From Planctomyces sp. (GTDB lineage: Bacteria > Planctomycetota > Planctomycetia > Planctomycetales > Planctomycetaceae), in assembly GCA_019636235.1 (NCBI GenBank), contig JAHBXW010000009.1, positions 62,001 through 126,000 of the forward strand: a DNA stretch of 64,000 nucleotides, in the 5' to 3' direction. A model generated the notes under the pieces. It saw nothing but the letters and a program-made list of their open reading frames with translations, was not told the origin of the DNA and did not search any database. A program made the position numbers and the translations under genes. Numbering within the stretch: the stretch's first letter is position 1; each line of letters starts with the position of its first letter. Of this stretch, positions 36,314 to 46,477 are shown one piece after another.

Positions 36314-38689
36314 TCAGTTCGTCCCGCCGTACTGTGTCCAGTCGGGAAGCGTGGGCTCGGGGCGGAGGATCGTTTTGAACCCCGTGCGATGGCTGGTTTT
36401 CACGCCGCGGCCGCCGCGGCTGGTAATCTCGTACTTGCCCTGCCCGAAGCTAAGTTCCTTGTCGTTGTCGTTGACTGCGCGTAGCACGTCGCTGGGCCGC
36501 GTCAGCCGCTGGGCGCCGAGGACCACATCATCCGCCTCGAGTTTGATTCCCCGCACGCCGACGCCCGCGCCGGATAGGACCGGAACGTCGCTGACCCGGA
36601 AATGCAGCAATCGCGCTTTGCGGGTCGCCAGAAACATCGAGTCGTCGTCATTCATGATTTCCACATGGACGACGCGGTCCCCCTCGCGGAGACGGCAGAA
36701 CCGACGTCCCGCCTTGGTCGACACCTGGCGATACCAGCTCAGCGACAGCCGGGCGACCTGGCCTCGGGCCGTCGCGACGAGCACATAGGGCGCCGGCACG
36801 GGCTGGTTCTTCACGGCGACATCCTCCGGCGTGAACCGGTTGTCAGTCGAAATCGCCGCGACGATCCGCGCCCCGTCCCCCATCCGCACGAACTTGGCCA
36901 GCGGCTCGCCGTAGCCGGTCGACGCCGGCACCTCGTTGACCGTCAATGTGTAGGCCGCGCCGTCGCTGGAAAAGAACACGACATTGTCCAGGGTGCTGCA
37001 GGGCACGATCGCCAGCAGCGGATCGCCTTCGCGCATGCGGAGCTTGTCGACGGCCGAGATGCGGTTCAAACGGCGGATCCAGCCCTCGGCGCTGACGACG
37101 ACCTGCGTGTTCTCGCGGACGATGTACTTCGAGGCGTCGAACTCGGAAATCTCCTCGGACGAGCCGAACGTGGTCCGCCGGTCGCCGGGATACTGCTTCG
37201 CGAGTTCCTCCAGCTCGACCTGCACGACGCCCCACAACTTCTTGTCGGACTTGAGGATGCCGCGGATGCGATCGGCCTCTTTGCGCTTCTCCGCCAGCTC
37301 GTCCCGGATGCGGCCGATCTCCAGCTGCGAGATGCGGTACAGCGCGAGGTCCAGCACGGCGAACGTCTGTTCCTCGTCGAGCGGGAAGGCCCGCATCAGT
37401 TTGGCTGCGGCGTCCTGTCGGCCATCGCTGTTGCGGATGATCTTGAGCGCCTTGTCGAGCCCGTCGAAGACGATCTCGAAGCCCTCCAGGATATGGATCC
37501 GCCGCTCCAGCTGAGCGAGCTGGAACTCGAACCGCCGGCGGACGGTGGCGAACCGGAAGTCGAGGAAGCACCGAAGGAGCTGGACCAGGTCCAGCCGCTG
37601 GGGCGTCAGGACGCCATGTTCGTCGGGGGCGAGGCAGGTCGCGTTGTAGCTGAAGTTCTGTTCCAGGGCGGTGTGCTTGAACAGGTAGGCCATCACCGCC
37701 TCGGGATCCGCGCCGGACCGCGTCTCGACGACGATTCGCAAGCCGTGCTCGTCGTCCGAGAGGTCGGCGACATCGACGAGCTGGGGCAAACGGCGGGAGT
37801 CGCGGATTTCTCCGAGCTGCTCCATCAGGGGGCCGGTTTCGACGCCGTAGGGAATCGAGTGGATGACGATTCGGTTGGGGATTTCCTTGCGTTTTTCGAC
37901 GTCGAGCTTCCACTCGCCGCGGACTTTGATGCTGCCCCGGCCCTCTTCGTAGGCCTTGCGGAGTTCGGTGCGGTCGGTGACGACGCGGCCGCCGAGCGGG
38001 AAGTCCGGCCCCTTGATCGACCGCATCACCTGGGCGACGCTGGCCTGCGGATTCTCGATGAGCTGGATGCAGCCGCGGATCACTTCGCCGAGATTGTGGG
38101 GGGGCATGCTGGTGGCCATGCCGACGGCGATGCCCTGGGCCCCATTGACGAGCAGGTTGGGGAATCGGGCGGGGAGCACGACGGGTTCGTCGCGGCTGGC
38201 GTCATACGTGGACCGCATGTCGACAGTCTGAAACCGCAGTTCGCTGAGAAGCTCCTCGGCGATGCGGGTCAGGCGGGCCTCGGTGTAGCGGTCCGCGGCG
38301 GGGGGCAGCCCGATGATCGAGCCGAAATTGCCCTGGCCGTCGACGAGGGGCTCGCGGAGGGAGAAGTCCTGGGCCATCCGCGCGAGGGCGTCGTAGGCGG
38401 CGACGTTGCCGTGCGGATGATACTTGCCGATGACCTCGCCGATGATCCGGGCGCACTTCACGAACTTGACGTCGGCCGTGACGCCCAGCTCGTTGTACAT
38501 CGCGAACAGGATCCGCCGCTGAACGGGCTTCAGGCCGTCGCGCGCGTCGGGGAGCGCGCGGGACATGATGACCGACATCGCGTAGTTGAGGTACCGCCGA
38601 CGGGTCTCTTCGCTGAGCGGGACGTAAGCGATCTGGTCGTAGCTGGCGTCGCCGTTCGTGGCGGGCGGTCCATTCCGTCGGGCTGGCAA
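36314..38689 (-). CDS. gyrA: Type IIA DNA topoisomerase A subunit (GyrA/ParC-like)
   Basis: This 791-residue protein is the DNA-cleaving subunit of gyrase or topoisomerase IV. The start is a TTG at 38689 preceded by AGGAGA. The N-terminus has [28 protein letters not shown]. The catalytic tyrosine is Tyr135 in [10 protein letters not shown], where Asp replaces the usual Met before Arg. The segment [10 protein letters not shown] replaces HPHGDSAVYD, and SIIGLPP replaces SIDGD. The C-terminus has the six-bladed beta-pinwheel with a GGRGVK variant of the GyrA box. It is a divergent paralogue; whether it supercoils or decatenates is unknown. The B subunit is not in the window. Confidence 0.92.
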   Translation of the reverse strand: MPARRNGPPATNGDASYDQIAYVPLSEETRRRYLNYAMSVIMSRALPDARDGLKPVQRRILFAMYNELGVTADVKFVKCARIIGEVIGKYHPHGNVAAYDALARMAQDFSLREPLVDGQGNFGSIIGLPPAADRYTEARLTRIAEELLSELRFQTVDMRSTYDASRDEPVVLPARFPNLLVNGAQGIAVGMATSMPPHNLGEVIRGCIQLIENPQASVAQVMRSIKGPDFPLGGRVVTDRTELRKAYEEGRGSIKVRGEWKLDVEKRKEIPNRIVIHSIPYGVETGPLMEQLGEIRDSRRLPQLVDVADLSDDEHGLRIVVETRSGADPEAVMAYLFKHTALEQNFSYNATCLAPDEHGVLTPQRLDLVQLLRCFLDFRFATVRRRFEFQLAQLERRIHILEGFEIVFDGLDKALKIIRNSDGRQDAAAKLMRAFPLDEEQTFAVLDLALYRISQLEIGRIRDELAEKRKEADRIRGILKSDKKLWGVVQVELEELAKQYPGDRRTTFGSSEEISEFDASKYIVRENTQVVVSAEGWIRRLNRISAVDKLRMREGDPLLAIVPCSTLDNVVFFSSDGAAYTLTVNEVPASTGYGEPLAKFVRMGDGARIVAAISTDNRFTPEDVAVKNQPVPAPYVLVATARGQVARLSLSWYRQVSTKAGRRFCRLREGDRVVHVEIMNDDDSMFLATRKARLLHFRVSDVPVLSGAGVGVRGIKLEADDVVLGAQRLTRPSDVLRAVNDNDKELSFGQGKYEITSRGGRGVKTSHRTGFKTILRPEPTLPDWTQYGGTN

Positions 38690-38889
38690 GTCCGTTTCTC
38701 CTGGAAGCGCTGGGCGGCGCTGACGATCGGCGTTCTGGCCGCCGCCAGCCGCAAAACGGGGGATCGTATTCCATCGGCGGGGCGGCGCGAAATCAGCGCC
38801 GCGCCAATGTTCGGACGGCGGCCGCTCGCCTAGGATGACAGCGGACCGCGGCGCGCGCGGGCCGGAATCGGCGGGGCCGGGAGGGGACG

Positions 38890-40029
38890 ATGGCGGTCTA
38901 CGAGTACTCGAAGTACGACGGATCCGAGGAATTCTCCCCTCAGTCGGCGGACAAGCTGTTCGACGAACTGTCGCAGTACCTGCTGCACTATGGCGAGGAC
39001 GTGCTGGACAACCTCGAGCGCTGGGAAGAGGAGAACCCGGACGTCGTGGAGAAGCTGATTCAGCGTGGGCTGGTGGAGAAGGACCGCGAGGGAAAGTACC
39101 GGATCACGCCGCGCGGCGCGCGACGGATCGAGAACCGGGCGCTGGAGTCGCTGTTCGACGTGCGGTCTCGCGACGCGATGGGTCGCCACGACACGGATTT
39201 TCGCGGCGCCGGGCAGACCGTCCACGAGGAGTCGAAGCCCTACGAGTACGGCGACCCCGTCTCGAACCTGAACCTGCATGAAACGCTGCGAAACGCCGTC
39301 CAGCGACAGGGGGGCGGGACGCCCGTGCGGGTCACGGCGGACGACCTCGTCGTCCACGACATGGAATACCAGACGTCCTGCGCGACGGTCGTGCTGGTCG
39401 ACATGTCGGGCAGCATGGATCGCTACGGGAAGTACGGCGCAGCCAAGCAGACGGCGCTGGCCCTGCAGGCGCTGGTTCGGGCCAAGTATCAGGGGGACTT
39501 CCTGCAGACCGTTGGGTTCTTCACCTACGCCGCGCCGCTGACCGAGCGGGAACTGCTGGCCTCGGCGCCCAAGCCGGTCAGCATCTTCGACTCGCGGGTC
39601 CGGCTGCGGATCAATCTCGATCAGCCCCCGCGGTTTGTTCCGGAGCACTTCACCAACCTGCACGCCGGCCTGCAGTTCGCCCGGCGGATCCTGCAGCGGC
39701 AGCCGGCCGTGAACCGGCAGATCATCGTCATCACGGACGGCGAGCCGACAGCGCACGTCGAGGGGCGGGAGCTGGTTCTGCTGTACCCGCCGTCCGAGAA
39801 GACGGCCCGCATTACGCTTTCGGAGGCCCGTCGCTGCGCGGAGCTGGGGATTCACATTTCCAGCTTTGCGCTGGTGGAGGACTACTTTTATTTCGGCCTC
39901 GTGAATTTCGTGGAGCAGATGGCGCAGGCGACGGGCGGAATCTCCGCGACCTGCAATGCCCGGGACATGGGCAACATGGTTGTGAACAGCTTCATCGGCG
40001 GTCGCCGCCGCCGCCGCCGGCTGGCCTGA
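38890..40029 (+). CDS. VWA-domain protein
   Basis: This is a 379-residue protein with a C-terminal von Willebrand factor A domain. The MIDAS motif is DMSGSM (171-176), followed by a conserved Thr/Asp pair further on (ITDGEPTAH, ~281-289). The N-terminal ~150 residues are helical and acidic ([19 protein letters not shown]...). This architecture matches the VWA proteins that pair with MoxR-type AAA ATPases to act as chaperones, but no MoxR gene is adjacent. It is divergent from the topoisomerase gene, 200 bp apart, and ends ~115 bp before a Ser/Thr kinase gene on the same strand. The C-terminal [10 protein letters not shown] is a basic tail. Confidence 0.85.
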   Translation: MAVYEYSKYDGSEEFSPQSADKLFDELSQYLLHYGEDVLDNLERWEEENPDVVEKLIQRGLVEKDREGKYRITPRGARRIENRALESLFDVRSRDAMGRHDTDFRGAGQTVHEESKPYEYGDPVSNLNLHETLRNAVQRQGGGTPVRVTADDLVVHDMEYQTSCATVVLVDMSGSMDRYGKYGAAKQTALALQALVRAKYQGDFLQTVGFFTYAAPLTERELLASAPKPVSIFDSRVRLRINLDQPPRFVPEHFTNLHAGLQFARRILQRQPAVNRQIIVITDGEPTAHVEGRELVLLYPPSEKTARITLSEARRCAELGIHISSFALVEDYFYFGLVNFVEQMAQATGGISATCNARDMGNMVVNSFIGGRRRRRRLA

Positions 40030-40144
40030 CGGGTGTGAAAAACCCCGATCCGGGCCGGAACCGGGCTGGCATCGCCCCCCCGTTCAAGCAGATAATGCGG
40101 GGTCGGGCTGTCGATCCGTTCGATCGTCGTGGAGTGGGCGTCTC

Positions 40145-42688
40145 ATGAAACCGTCGAACGTCTTTGGCGACCGGTTGGCCCGCTCTCCGCATGTGCAGGC
40201 GGCGTGCACGGAATTCGAACATCTGCTGGACGCCGGCGAACGCCCCGTGATCGCGGATTTCGCGGCTCGCGTGCCCGATAGCGAACGCGGCGAGCTGGTC
40301 CTCGAACTCGTGGCCATCGAAATCGCCTGGCGAGCGCGACGCGGAGAGCAGCTCGCGCTCGAGGAATACAAGGAGACGCTGGGGGAGTCCTTCCCGCAGC
40401 TCGCTCTGCGGATCGATCCGGACCTGTCGCCGACCTCGGACGGGACGCGAGCCCACGCTCGCGGCGGAGCGGCCTATCTCAGGCTGGCGCCGCTGCAGGA
40501 ACGCCAGCGGCTGGGACGCTATCGGCTCGTGCATCGGATCGGGCTGGGAGCGTTCGGCGAGGTCTGGCTGGCGGATGACCCGGAGCTGCAGCGAAGCGTG
40601 GCCATCAAGTCGCCCCGTTCCGACGTCGAGTTCACCCGGGACGAGCTCGAGCGGTTCCGCGCGGAGGCGCAGCGCGTCGCGCAGTTGCGGCATCCGCACA
40701 TCGCCGGCGTGCATGACGTCGGCCGCGAGGGGGACCGGCCATTCGTCGTCTATGAGTTCATCGACGGCCGGACGCTGCGGTCGATACTGGCGGATGACAC
40801 GCGACCGCCCCGGCGAACGCTGCTGCGGCTGTTCTGCGAAACCTGCGAGGCGATCGAACACGCGCACGCAAACGACATCATCCACCGGGACATCAAGCCC
40901 GGGAACATTCTGGTCGATCGGGACCAGAAGCCGCACGTGGTCGACTTCGGCATGGCGAAGATGCCGTCCGCGGACCAGTCGATCATCCAGCCGGGAATGA
41001 TCTGCGGGACGCCCCAGTACATGGCCCCCGAACAGGCGGCCGGCGTTTCCGAGAAAGTCAACCGGCTCAGCGACGTCTACGCGCTGGGCGTCGTGCTGTA
41101 TGAAATGCTGACCGGAGAGAGGCCGTTTCAATCGACGAGCAGCGACCTGTTGCGGCGGATTCGCGAGGAGGCGCCGCGGGCGCCGTCGGAACTGACCCCG
41201 TCGCTGCCCGGGGAGCTCGATGCGGTCTGCCTGAAAGCCATGGCGCGGGACCAGGCAAACCGCTTTCAGTCCGTGGAGTCGCTGCGTTTCGCGATTGAGG
41301 ACTTCCTCGACACGGAGGCCCGTCCGGCAGCGCCTGCGACGCAGCCCTCGTCCGCGTCCCCGGCCGGTCGGCGAGTCGACAGCCCGCTCGCACCCCCGCG
41401 CGATGCGACGCGCTGGTGGCGGCAGCATCGATCCGCGGCGGCGGCCGTCGCCGTGCTTGTGGCGATCGCCGTGTGCAGCATCGTGTGGTTCCGTTCCGAT
41501 CCGATTTCCGAATTGACGGCGGCCTCCCTGCTGCAGCCAGACCCGACCACGCAGGGCGCGCGAGGCGCGGAACCGCCCGGCGCGTCTCTGACGGGCGTGA
41601 TCCAGGGCAGGGTTCCGTTCGAGATCGTGACAGCGCCCGCCGGGGCGGAGGTCGTTGTCTGGGGACTTGATCCCTACACGAACGAGCCGGATCCCGGGCA
41701 GCGCAGCCTGATGGCCGGCGTGACTCCCGGCACGGTCGAGCTCCTGCCGGGCAGCTATCTGGTTGTCGTGCGGTGGCCGGACGGCACGTTCCACGAGGTG
41801 TACCGGCTGGCGCCTTCAATGTATGACGCGAAGCCGTTTTATCTGCCGCACCAGAACTACTCCCGGTTGGGCGCGGGATTCCGCTGGAGCATCAACGCGC
41901 CTCCACCCAATGTGACCGAGGGCATGGTGACGGTCTCAGGGATCCAATCGTTTCAGCTCGGAGCGACGCCCGACCGCGGCATCTGGATGGATCTGCTGCA
42001 GGGCTTCGAGCGCGTGTCCGACTTCCTCGTCGATCCGCACGAGGCGAGCTGGGACGACACGCAGCGGGTGCTGGGTCGGATGCCGCTGTCGTTTGAATGG
42101 TGGAACCAGGCATCGCCGCCCGGCGACATGCCGGCGCTGGGCTGGTGGAACGACGCCGTCTGGTATGCGGAGAAGTCCGGCAAACGGCTGCTGACGGAAG
42201 TGGAATTTGAATACCTGGCGAGCAACCGAGGCCACACGTCGCATTCCTGGGGAGATGATCGTAATCCTGTTCTGCCGTCGGCGATCCAGGGCGTGGCCGC
42301 CGAAACCATCGACGTCACGATGGATCCCCCCGGCATTCGAAATCTGCTGACGAACGTGGGCGAATGGACGTCCAGCGTGCCCCGTCCGCTGTCGACGTTC
42401 GACGGCGAAGTGCTGACGCTGTCGCCGGGGGGCGCGCCAAACACCGAACTGCATGTCGTTCGCGGGCTCATTGGCATGCCCAAGGATTCCTGGGACCTGC
42501 TGAACCCGGAGACGTATGTCCGGGAACTTGCGACGCCGGACTGGCGGATACGCGGGGCGGCGGGTCGGCAGACGGCGGGCATCAGCAGCCGTCATGGCTT
42601 CCGCGGAGCGCGCAGCGCACGCCCCCGGTGGGAGGTCGAGGACGTGCTGCGAACGGCTGTCGGAACGCCCGAGGCGCCGGCGCCCTGA
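40145..42688 (+). CDS. Ser/Thr protein kinase fused to FGE-sulfatase-like domain
   Basis: This is an 847-residue membrane kinase. The kinase domain (~125-390) has the Gly loop IGLGAFGEV (132-140), Lys155 in VAIK, HRDIKPGN (247-254) with Asp249, and DFG (267-269), so it should be active. One membrane helix (~430-449) separates it from an outer region. That region begins with a PEGA-like stretch (GAEVVVWGLDPYTNEP) and ends in a formylglycine-generating/sulfatase-modifying domain (~640-847: DFLVDPHEASWDDTQRVLG, NVGEWTSS, HGFRGARS). The FGE part lacks a clear Cys pair, so it is probably a ligand-binding sensor. Such kinases are abundant in Planctomycetes. Confidence 0.9.
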   Translation: MKPSNVFGDRLARSPHVQAACTEFEHLLDAGERPVIADFAARVPDSERGELVLELVAIEIAWRARRGEQLALEEYKETLGESFPQLALRIDPDLSPTSDGTRAHARGGAAYLRLAPLQERQRLGRYRLVHRIGLGAFGEVWLADDPELQRSVAIKSPRSDVEFTRDELERFRAEAQRVAQLRHPHIAGVHDVGREGDRPFVVYEFIDGRTLRSILADDTRPPRRTLLRLFCETCEAIEHAHANDIIHRDIKPGNILVDRDQKPHVVDFGMAKMPSADQSIIQPGMICGTPQYMAPEQAAGVSEKVNRLSDVYALGVVLYEMLTGERPFQSTSSDLLRRIREEAPRAPSELTPSLPGELDAVCLKAMARDQANRFQSVESLRFAIEDFLDTEARPAAPATQPSSASPAGRRVDSPLAPPRDATRWWRQHRSAAAAVAVLVAIAVCSIVWFRSDPISELTAASLLQPDPTTQGARGAEPPGASLTGVIQGRVPFEIVTAPAGAEVVVWGLDPYTNEPDPGQRSLMAGVTPGTVELLPGSYLVVVRWPDGTFHEVYRLAPSMYDAKPFYLPHQNYSRLGAGFRWSINAPPPNVTEGMVTVSGIQSFQLGATPDRGIWMDLLQGFERVSDFLVDPHEASWDDTQRVLGRMPLSFEWWNQASPPGDMPALGWWNDAVWYAEKSGKRLLTEVEFEYLASNRGHTSHSWGDDRNPVLPSAIQGVAAETIDVTMDPPGIRNLLTNVGEWTSSVPRPLSTFDGEVLTLSPGGAPNTELHVVRGLIGMPKDSWDLLNPETYVRELATPDWRIRGAAGRQTAGISSRHGFRGARSARPRWEVEDVLRTAVGTPEAPAP

Positions 42689-42693
42689 TTCGG

Positions 42694-43581
42694 CTACCGC
42701 CGGCAGGCGGCGCGGCGAGAGATGCGAACGGCGCGCGTGGCGCGTCGCACGCTTCCCGAACAGGCCGGCACACACCGCCCCGGCGAGGCCCACAGAGCTG
42801 TTTCCTGCGACGCTTCATTCTCCTCGTCGAGCAGGACGCCCACCCCGTCCGCCGCTGCGACTCGTTTATGGCGCAGCATCGGAAAGAGCTTCGACTTGCC
42901 GAGCGCCGGAACTTCCAGCTCGATCCCGTACAGGCCCGGCGCGCCGGCGACGGAATCCGCCTCGACGTGCTCCAGCGTCGTCGGAGGCGCGCCGTCCGTG
43001 CCGCGTGTCTCAAGCAGGACCCACCAGTAGAGCGATTCTGACTGCTGGGGCGCATTCCGCTCGGCAGCGACGGCTTGCGGCAACTCGATCTTCAGCAGGA
43101 TCGCCTGCACGTACAAGTACGCCGGAATGCCGCCCCAGTCGACCGCCACCAGCAGGTCCTTCGAATCCTCGACCGTCGTCGTGACTGGCAGCCCCTCGGG
43201 CTTCGGAAAGTCCGACTTCGGATCGTCGAGCCGCTGGAACAGCCTTCCGGTGTAGCCTTCGCGGTAGATTCGCGGCAGATAGGCCGGTGTGCCGTCCTTC
43301 AACACATATTCATCCACCAGAATGGGGGGCGTTGAGCCGTCCGACTTCAGGTCCGGGCCAATGCAATTGGCGTATGTGCTGCAGCTGCCATAGGGATGGG
43401 AGCAGGGCAATTGCACCATGATGGACGTGCCGTCGCAGTTCATGCAGAACCAGGTGCATAAGTCGCCGCCCATGGGGTACTTGGAGTACGGGCAGGGAGG
43501 GGATGCCGCCGTGGCGATGGCGGCCGCCTGGGCGAGGACAATACAGAAAAACAGTGCAGTCAGTCTTCGGAATGAGACCAT
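42694..43581 (-). CDS. Secreted Cys-rich hypothetical protein
   Basis: This is a 295-residue exported protein of unknown function. The start at 43581 gives the signal peptide VSFRRLTALFFCIVLAQAAAIA. A Cys-rich N-terminus (about seven Cys in residues ~30-75, e.g. CTWFCMNCDG) follows, and then a beta-rich body with LVAVDWGGIPAYLYVQAILL. The C-terminal 35 residues are Arg/Ala-rich and may be read-through of low-complexity sequence. It is convergent with the kinase gene, whose stop lies 5 bp before this gene's stop. A second upstream in-frame ATG exists but would bury the signal peptide. Confidence 0.6.
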   Translation of the reverse strand: MVSFRRLTALFFCIVLAQAAAIATAASPPCPYSKYPMGGDLCTWFCMNCDGTSIMVQLPCSHPYGSCSTYANCIGPDLKSDGSTPPILVDEYVLKDGTPAYLPRIYREGYTGRLFQRLDDPKSDFPKPEGLPVTTTVEDSKDLLVAVDWGGIPAYLYVQAILLKIELPQAVAAERNAPQQSESLYWWVLLETRGTDGAPPTTLEHVEADSVAGAPGLYGIELEVPALGKSKLFPMLRHKRVAAADGVGVLLDEENEASQETALWASPGRCVPACSGSVRRATRAVRISRRAACRR

Positions 43582-43775
43582 CGAAGTGCCCTTTCTCTGG
43601 AACCATGAAGAGTCGGCCATACGCATATTCCAGACGGGCGGAATAGTAACGAGAGGCGGCGCGATTGTCGCACGCGGGGAGCGCGGTATTGGAAGACATC
43701 GCTGCGACCCCACTGGCCATGAGGGTCGTCGGGTCCAAGAGGCGCACAGCGGCGGTCGGGACGGGCGCCGGGCGC

Positions 43776-44684
43776 TCAGCGGACGCAGTAGTCGATCAGC
43801 CGCGAGATTTCCGGCCGGAGGTCGGGCCGCGCGATGATGCGATCCACGAACCCGTGCGCCATCAGGAACTCGCTGGTCTGAAAGCCCGGGGGCAGCGGCA
43901 TCTTGATCGTCGACTTGACGACTCGCGGGCCGGCGAAGCCGATCAGCGCCTTGGGCTCCGCGATCACGATGTCCCCCAGGGACGCGAAGCTTGCCGCGAC
44001 GCCGCCCATCGTGGGATTCGTGAGGACGGAGATGAACAGGCCGCCCGATTCATGAAACCGCGCCAGGGCGGCGGAGACCTTGCCCATCTGCATCAGCGAG
44101 AAGATGCCTTCGTGCATCCGGGCCCCGCCCCCGGAGCCGCTGATGATCACCAGCGGCAGCCGCGACTCGGTGGCCCGCTCGATTGCCCGGGTCAGTTTCT
44201 CGCCCACGACCGAGCCCATGCTGCCCATGATGAAGGCGGTATCGGTCAGACCGAAGACCAGCGGACGGCCGCGGAGGTATCCCCGGCCGACAACGCAGGC
44301 GTCCGTCAGGCCGGTCTTCCGCTGCTCCTCCTTGAGCCGGTCGCGGTAGGGGCGTTTGTCGGCGAAGCCCAGGGGGTCGCAAGGGGCCAGGTCTGCGAAC
44401 CACTCCTCAAAGGAATCGGTGTCCAGGAGCTGCTGAATCCGGGCGGCGGCCGGCGCGTAGAAGTGGTGTCCGCATTCGGGACAGAGCCAGAGTCCCTGTT
44501 CGACCTGTTTGCGGAACACGGTGGCCCCGCAGGCGTCGCAGCGCAGCCAGAGCCCCTCCGGAACTCCGCGCTTGCGGCGCTGCGGCTCGCCGGAGAGCTG
44601 AGGCGCGGGAACGTCCGGGGGCGTGGGCGTCTGGCCTTCGGCCGGTGGCGTCATGGTCGATGATGTGAGGGGCGGAGAGGACAT
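43776..44684 (-). CDS. accD: Acetyl-CoA carboxylase carboxyltransferase beta
   Basis: This 302-residue subunit of acetyl-CoA carboxylase works with AccA to make malonyl-CoA for fatty-acid synthesis. The zinc finger has Cys49, Cys52, Cys68 and Cys71 (CDAC and CPEC). The carboxyltransferase core shows [48 protein letters not shown] and IGFAGPRVV. The N-terminal 40 residues are a Pro-rich extension. It is the last gene of an rpe / histidine-phosphatase-like / accD operon, 31 bp from the preceding stop. accA is not present. Confidence 0.96.
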   Translation of the reverse strand: MSSPPLTSSTMTPPAEGQTPTPPDVPAPQLSGEPQRRKRGVPEGLWLRCDACGATVFRKQVEQGLWLCPECGHHFYAPAAARIQQLLDTDSFEEWFADLAPCDPLGFADKRPYRDRLKEEQRKTGLTDACVVGRGYLRGRPLVFGLTDTAFIMGSMGSVVGEKLTRAIERATESRLPLVIISGSGGGARMHEGIFSLMQMGKVSAALARFHESGGLFISVLTNPTMGGVAASFASLGDIVIAEPKALIGFAGPRVVKSTIKMPLPPGFQTSEFLMAHGFVDRIIARPDLRPEISRLIDYCVR

Positions 44685-44715
44685 GCGCCGGTCTGCCGGT
44701 GAACGTACCCCCGCA

Positions 44716-45333
44716 TCACAGGAAACCGAACGTCAGACCGCGGAGGATGCGTGTGTTTTGCAGCCTGGAGTCGGAGTCTGCAACCCCAACCGGCTCAATC
44801 ACCTCGACGAGGCTGGCGGGACGCTCGCCCGGACGGCCCAGCCGCGGCTGCTCGCCACGCAGCAGACAGCCCACGAGCGTGGCCAGCGGTTCGGCGGCGA
44901 CGACGGCGAATGGATCGCCGCGGCGCAGCGGTTTCTTCAGCCCGGCGGCGACGCGGGAATAGACGTCGTCGAACGTTTCGCCTTCCGGCGGACAGATGGC
45001 GCCGGGGTTCTCCTGCCACTGCTTGAACACCCGGGACTGCTTGCGGCGAAGTTCTTCCAGGCACAGGCCCTGCCACAGGCCGAAGTGCATGTTGTCGAAC
45101 TCGGGGGCCGTGCGAACCGGGACGTTGAGCGCCCGGCCGATGACGCGGGCCGTCGAAAACGCGGGCTCGCCGGCGGAACTGTAAATCGTTTCCAGAGGAA
45201 GCGACCGCAACTCTTCAATGGCCGCGTCGACATCCGCGCGTCCGCGCGGCGTCAGCGGCAGATCCAATGCGCCCTGCAGACGGCCTTCGACATCGAAGTC
45301 CGTCTCGCCCGAGCGGATCAGCACGTGAGACAT
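44716..45333 (-). CDS. Histidine-phosphatase-fold protein lacking catalytic His
   Basis: This is a 205-residue protein of the phosphoglycerate-mutase-like (histidine phosphatase) fold. The catalytic motif normally reads RHGET; here it is IRSGETD, with Ser8 in place of the phosphate-accepting His. The second His, usually in a SHG motif, is also absent: the equivalent strand reads [11 protein letters not shown] (~141-151). The Arg of the usual S.L.RA.QTA motif is missing as well ([11 protein letters not shown]). It should have no phosphatase activity and may bind a ligand or act as a regulator. The gene sits between rpe and accD with short gaps (15 and 31 bp), clearly in the same operon. Confidence 0.88.
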   Translation of the reverse strand: MSHVLIRSGETDFDVEGRLQGALDLPLTPRGRADVDAAIEELRSLPLETIYSSAGEPAFSTARVIGRALNVPVRTAPEFDNMHFGLWQGLCLEELRRKQSRVFKQWQENPGAICPPEGETFDDVYSRVAAGLKKPLRRGDPFAVVAAEPLATLVGCLLRGEQPRLGRPGERPASLVEVIEPVGVADSDSRLQNTRILRGLTFGFL

Positions 45334-45348
45334 GTAACTCCAGAACTC

Positions 45349-46050
45349 CTAACGGCCCCGGTGGGATTCGCGGGCCAGCGCGGACAGCTCGTCCAGCGCC
45401 GGGCGAAAATCGGGGCGATCGAAAATGGCGCTGCCGGCCACAAATACGTCAGCGCCCGCGGCGGCACACGCCGCGATGGTCTCCGGCCCGATCCCCCCAT
45501 CGATGGCGACGAGCTTGTCGGGACCCACGAGACCACGCACCTCCTGCAACTTCTCCAGCGATGAGGGAATGAATCTCTGGCCTCCAAAGCCCGGCTCGAC
45601 GCTCATCACGAGCACCGAGTCCACGTCCTCCAGATACGGCCGCAGCCGTTCCGCAGGCGTCCCGGGATTGAGGGCCAGTCCCGCCCAGCAGCCGGCGGCG
45701 CGAATCCTCCGCAGCGTCCCCCGGGGATCCTTCCCCGCCTCGATGTGAATCGTGATCCAGTCGCAGCCCGCCTGGACGTACTCGTCCAGATAACGGTCCG
45801 CGTCCTCGATCATCAGATGCGCCTCGGACGCCAGATCCGTCCGCTGCGCCAGGGCCGCGATCACCATCGCCCCGTACGACAGGTTGGGCACGAACCGCCC
45901 ATCCATGACGTCCCAGTGCAACAGCTCCGCGCCGGCCTGCTCCAGTCGCTGCACGTCGCGCGCAAGATTGCCGAAGTCGCACTTCAGCATCGAGGGAGCG
46001 ACAAGCGGCAGTCGTTGCCGGAGAGAGGCCAGTGATCCGTGATCGCTCAT
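45349..46050 (-). CDS. rpe: Ribulose-phosphate 3-epimerase
   Basis: This 233-residue TIM-barrel enzyme interconverts ribulose 5-phosphate and xylulose 5-phosphate in the pentose phosphate pathway. It has VAPSMLKCDFGNL (~17-29), HWDVMDGRFVPNL (45-57) with the metal/catalytic Asp and His, SEAHLMIE, MSVEPGFGGQRF and VAIDGGIG. All catalytic residues are in place. It is the first gene of the operon with the pseudo-phosphatase and accD, joining pentose phosphate and fatty-acid steps. The 427 bp upstream contains no gene. Confidence 0.95.
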   Translation of the reverse strand: MSDHGSLASLRQRLPLVAPSMLKCDFGNLARDVQRLEQAGAELLHWDVMDGRFVPNLSYGAMVIAALAQRTDLASEAHLMIEDADRYLDEYVQAGCDWITIHIEAGKDPRGTLRRIRAAGCWAGLALNPGTPAERLRPYLEDVDSVLVMSVEPGFGGQRFIPSSLEKLQEVRGLVGPDKLVAIDGGIGPETIAACAAAGADVFVAGSAIFDRPDFRPALDELSALARESHRGR

Positions 46051-46477
46051 TCAGCGGTCGTTGCGAAGGATGCGTTTCGAGTCTGGTCCGGATGACATCC
46101 GTGGTGGGGAGGCCGGCCGTCGGCCGGGCGTCTGATGGCGCCCGCATCGACGACATTCGTCGCGGCATCCCGGTCTGCGAAACGCATCGCAGGGGGGACG
46201 GCCCATGTTTAACGGGCCATCCAAGGTTGTGAATTGTGATCAGAACAGGAACGCTCGTCCAGCACCCGCCAGGTCCGATTTCCAAGGGTTTACCCGCCAA
46301 TGGGTTGCGCGGCGCTCCGCGATGCCCCGCGGGGGCGACAGTTCGGAATCCGCGGCATCCAGTGGTTTCGGCGCTCTGGGCAAAGGCGGACGGATCGCTA
46401 CGACAGTTTCACGCGGCAACATCGCTCCTGTCGATACAGCCGAACGCCGGACGTCGGATTCGACATGGGAGGGGGAG
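46051..46477. promoter_or_regulatory. Divergent intergenic region
   Basis: A 427-bp region between the rpe operon (minus) and the lipoprotein gene (plus). It should hold both promoters. The frame upstream of the lipoprotein start is open, but its translation is unlike a protein and lacks a signal. I see no RNA gene or clear promoter. Confidence 0.3.

Noticed and set aside
42694-43713. Using the farthest upstream ATG (43713) for the Cys-rich secreted protein
   Set aside because: It would place 44 polar residues before a clear signal peptide that begins at 43581.
44716-45333. Calling the histidine-phosphatase-like gene a normal phosphoglycerate mutase
   Set aside because: Both catalytic histidines are absent in the reading frame, with no sign of a frameshift.
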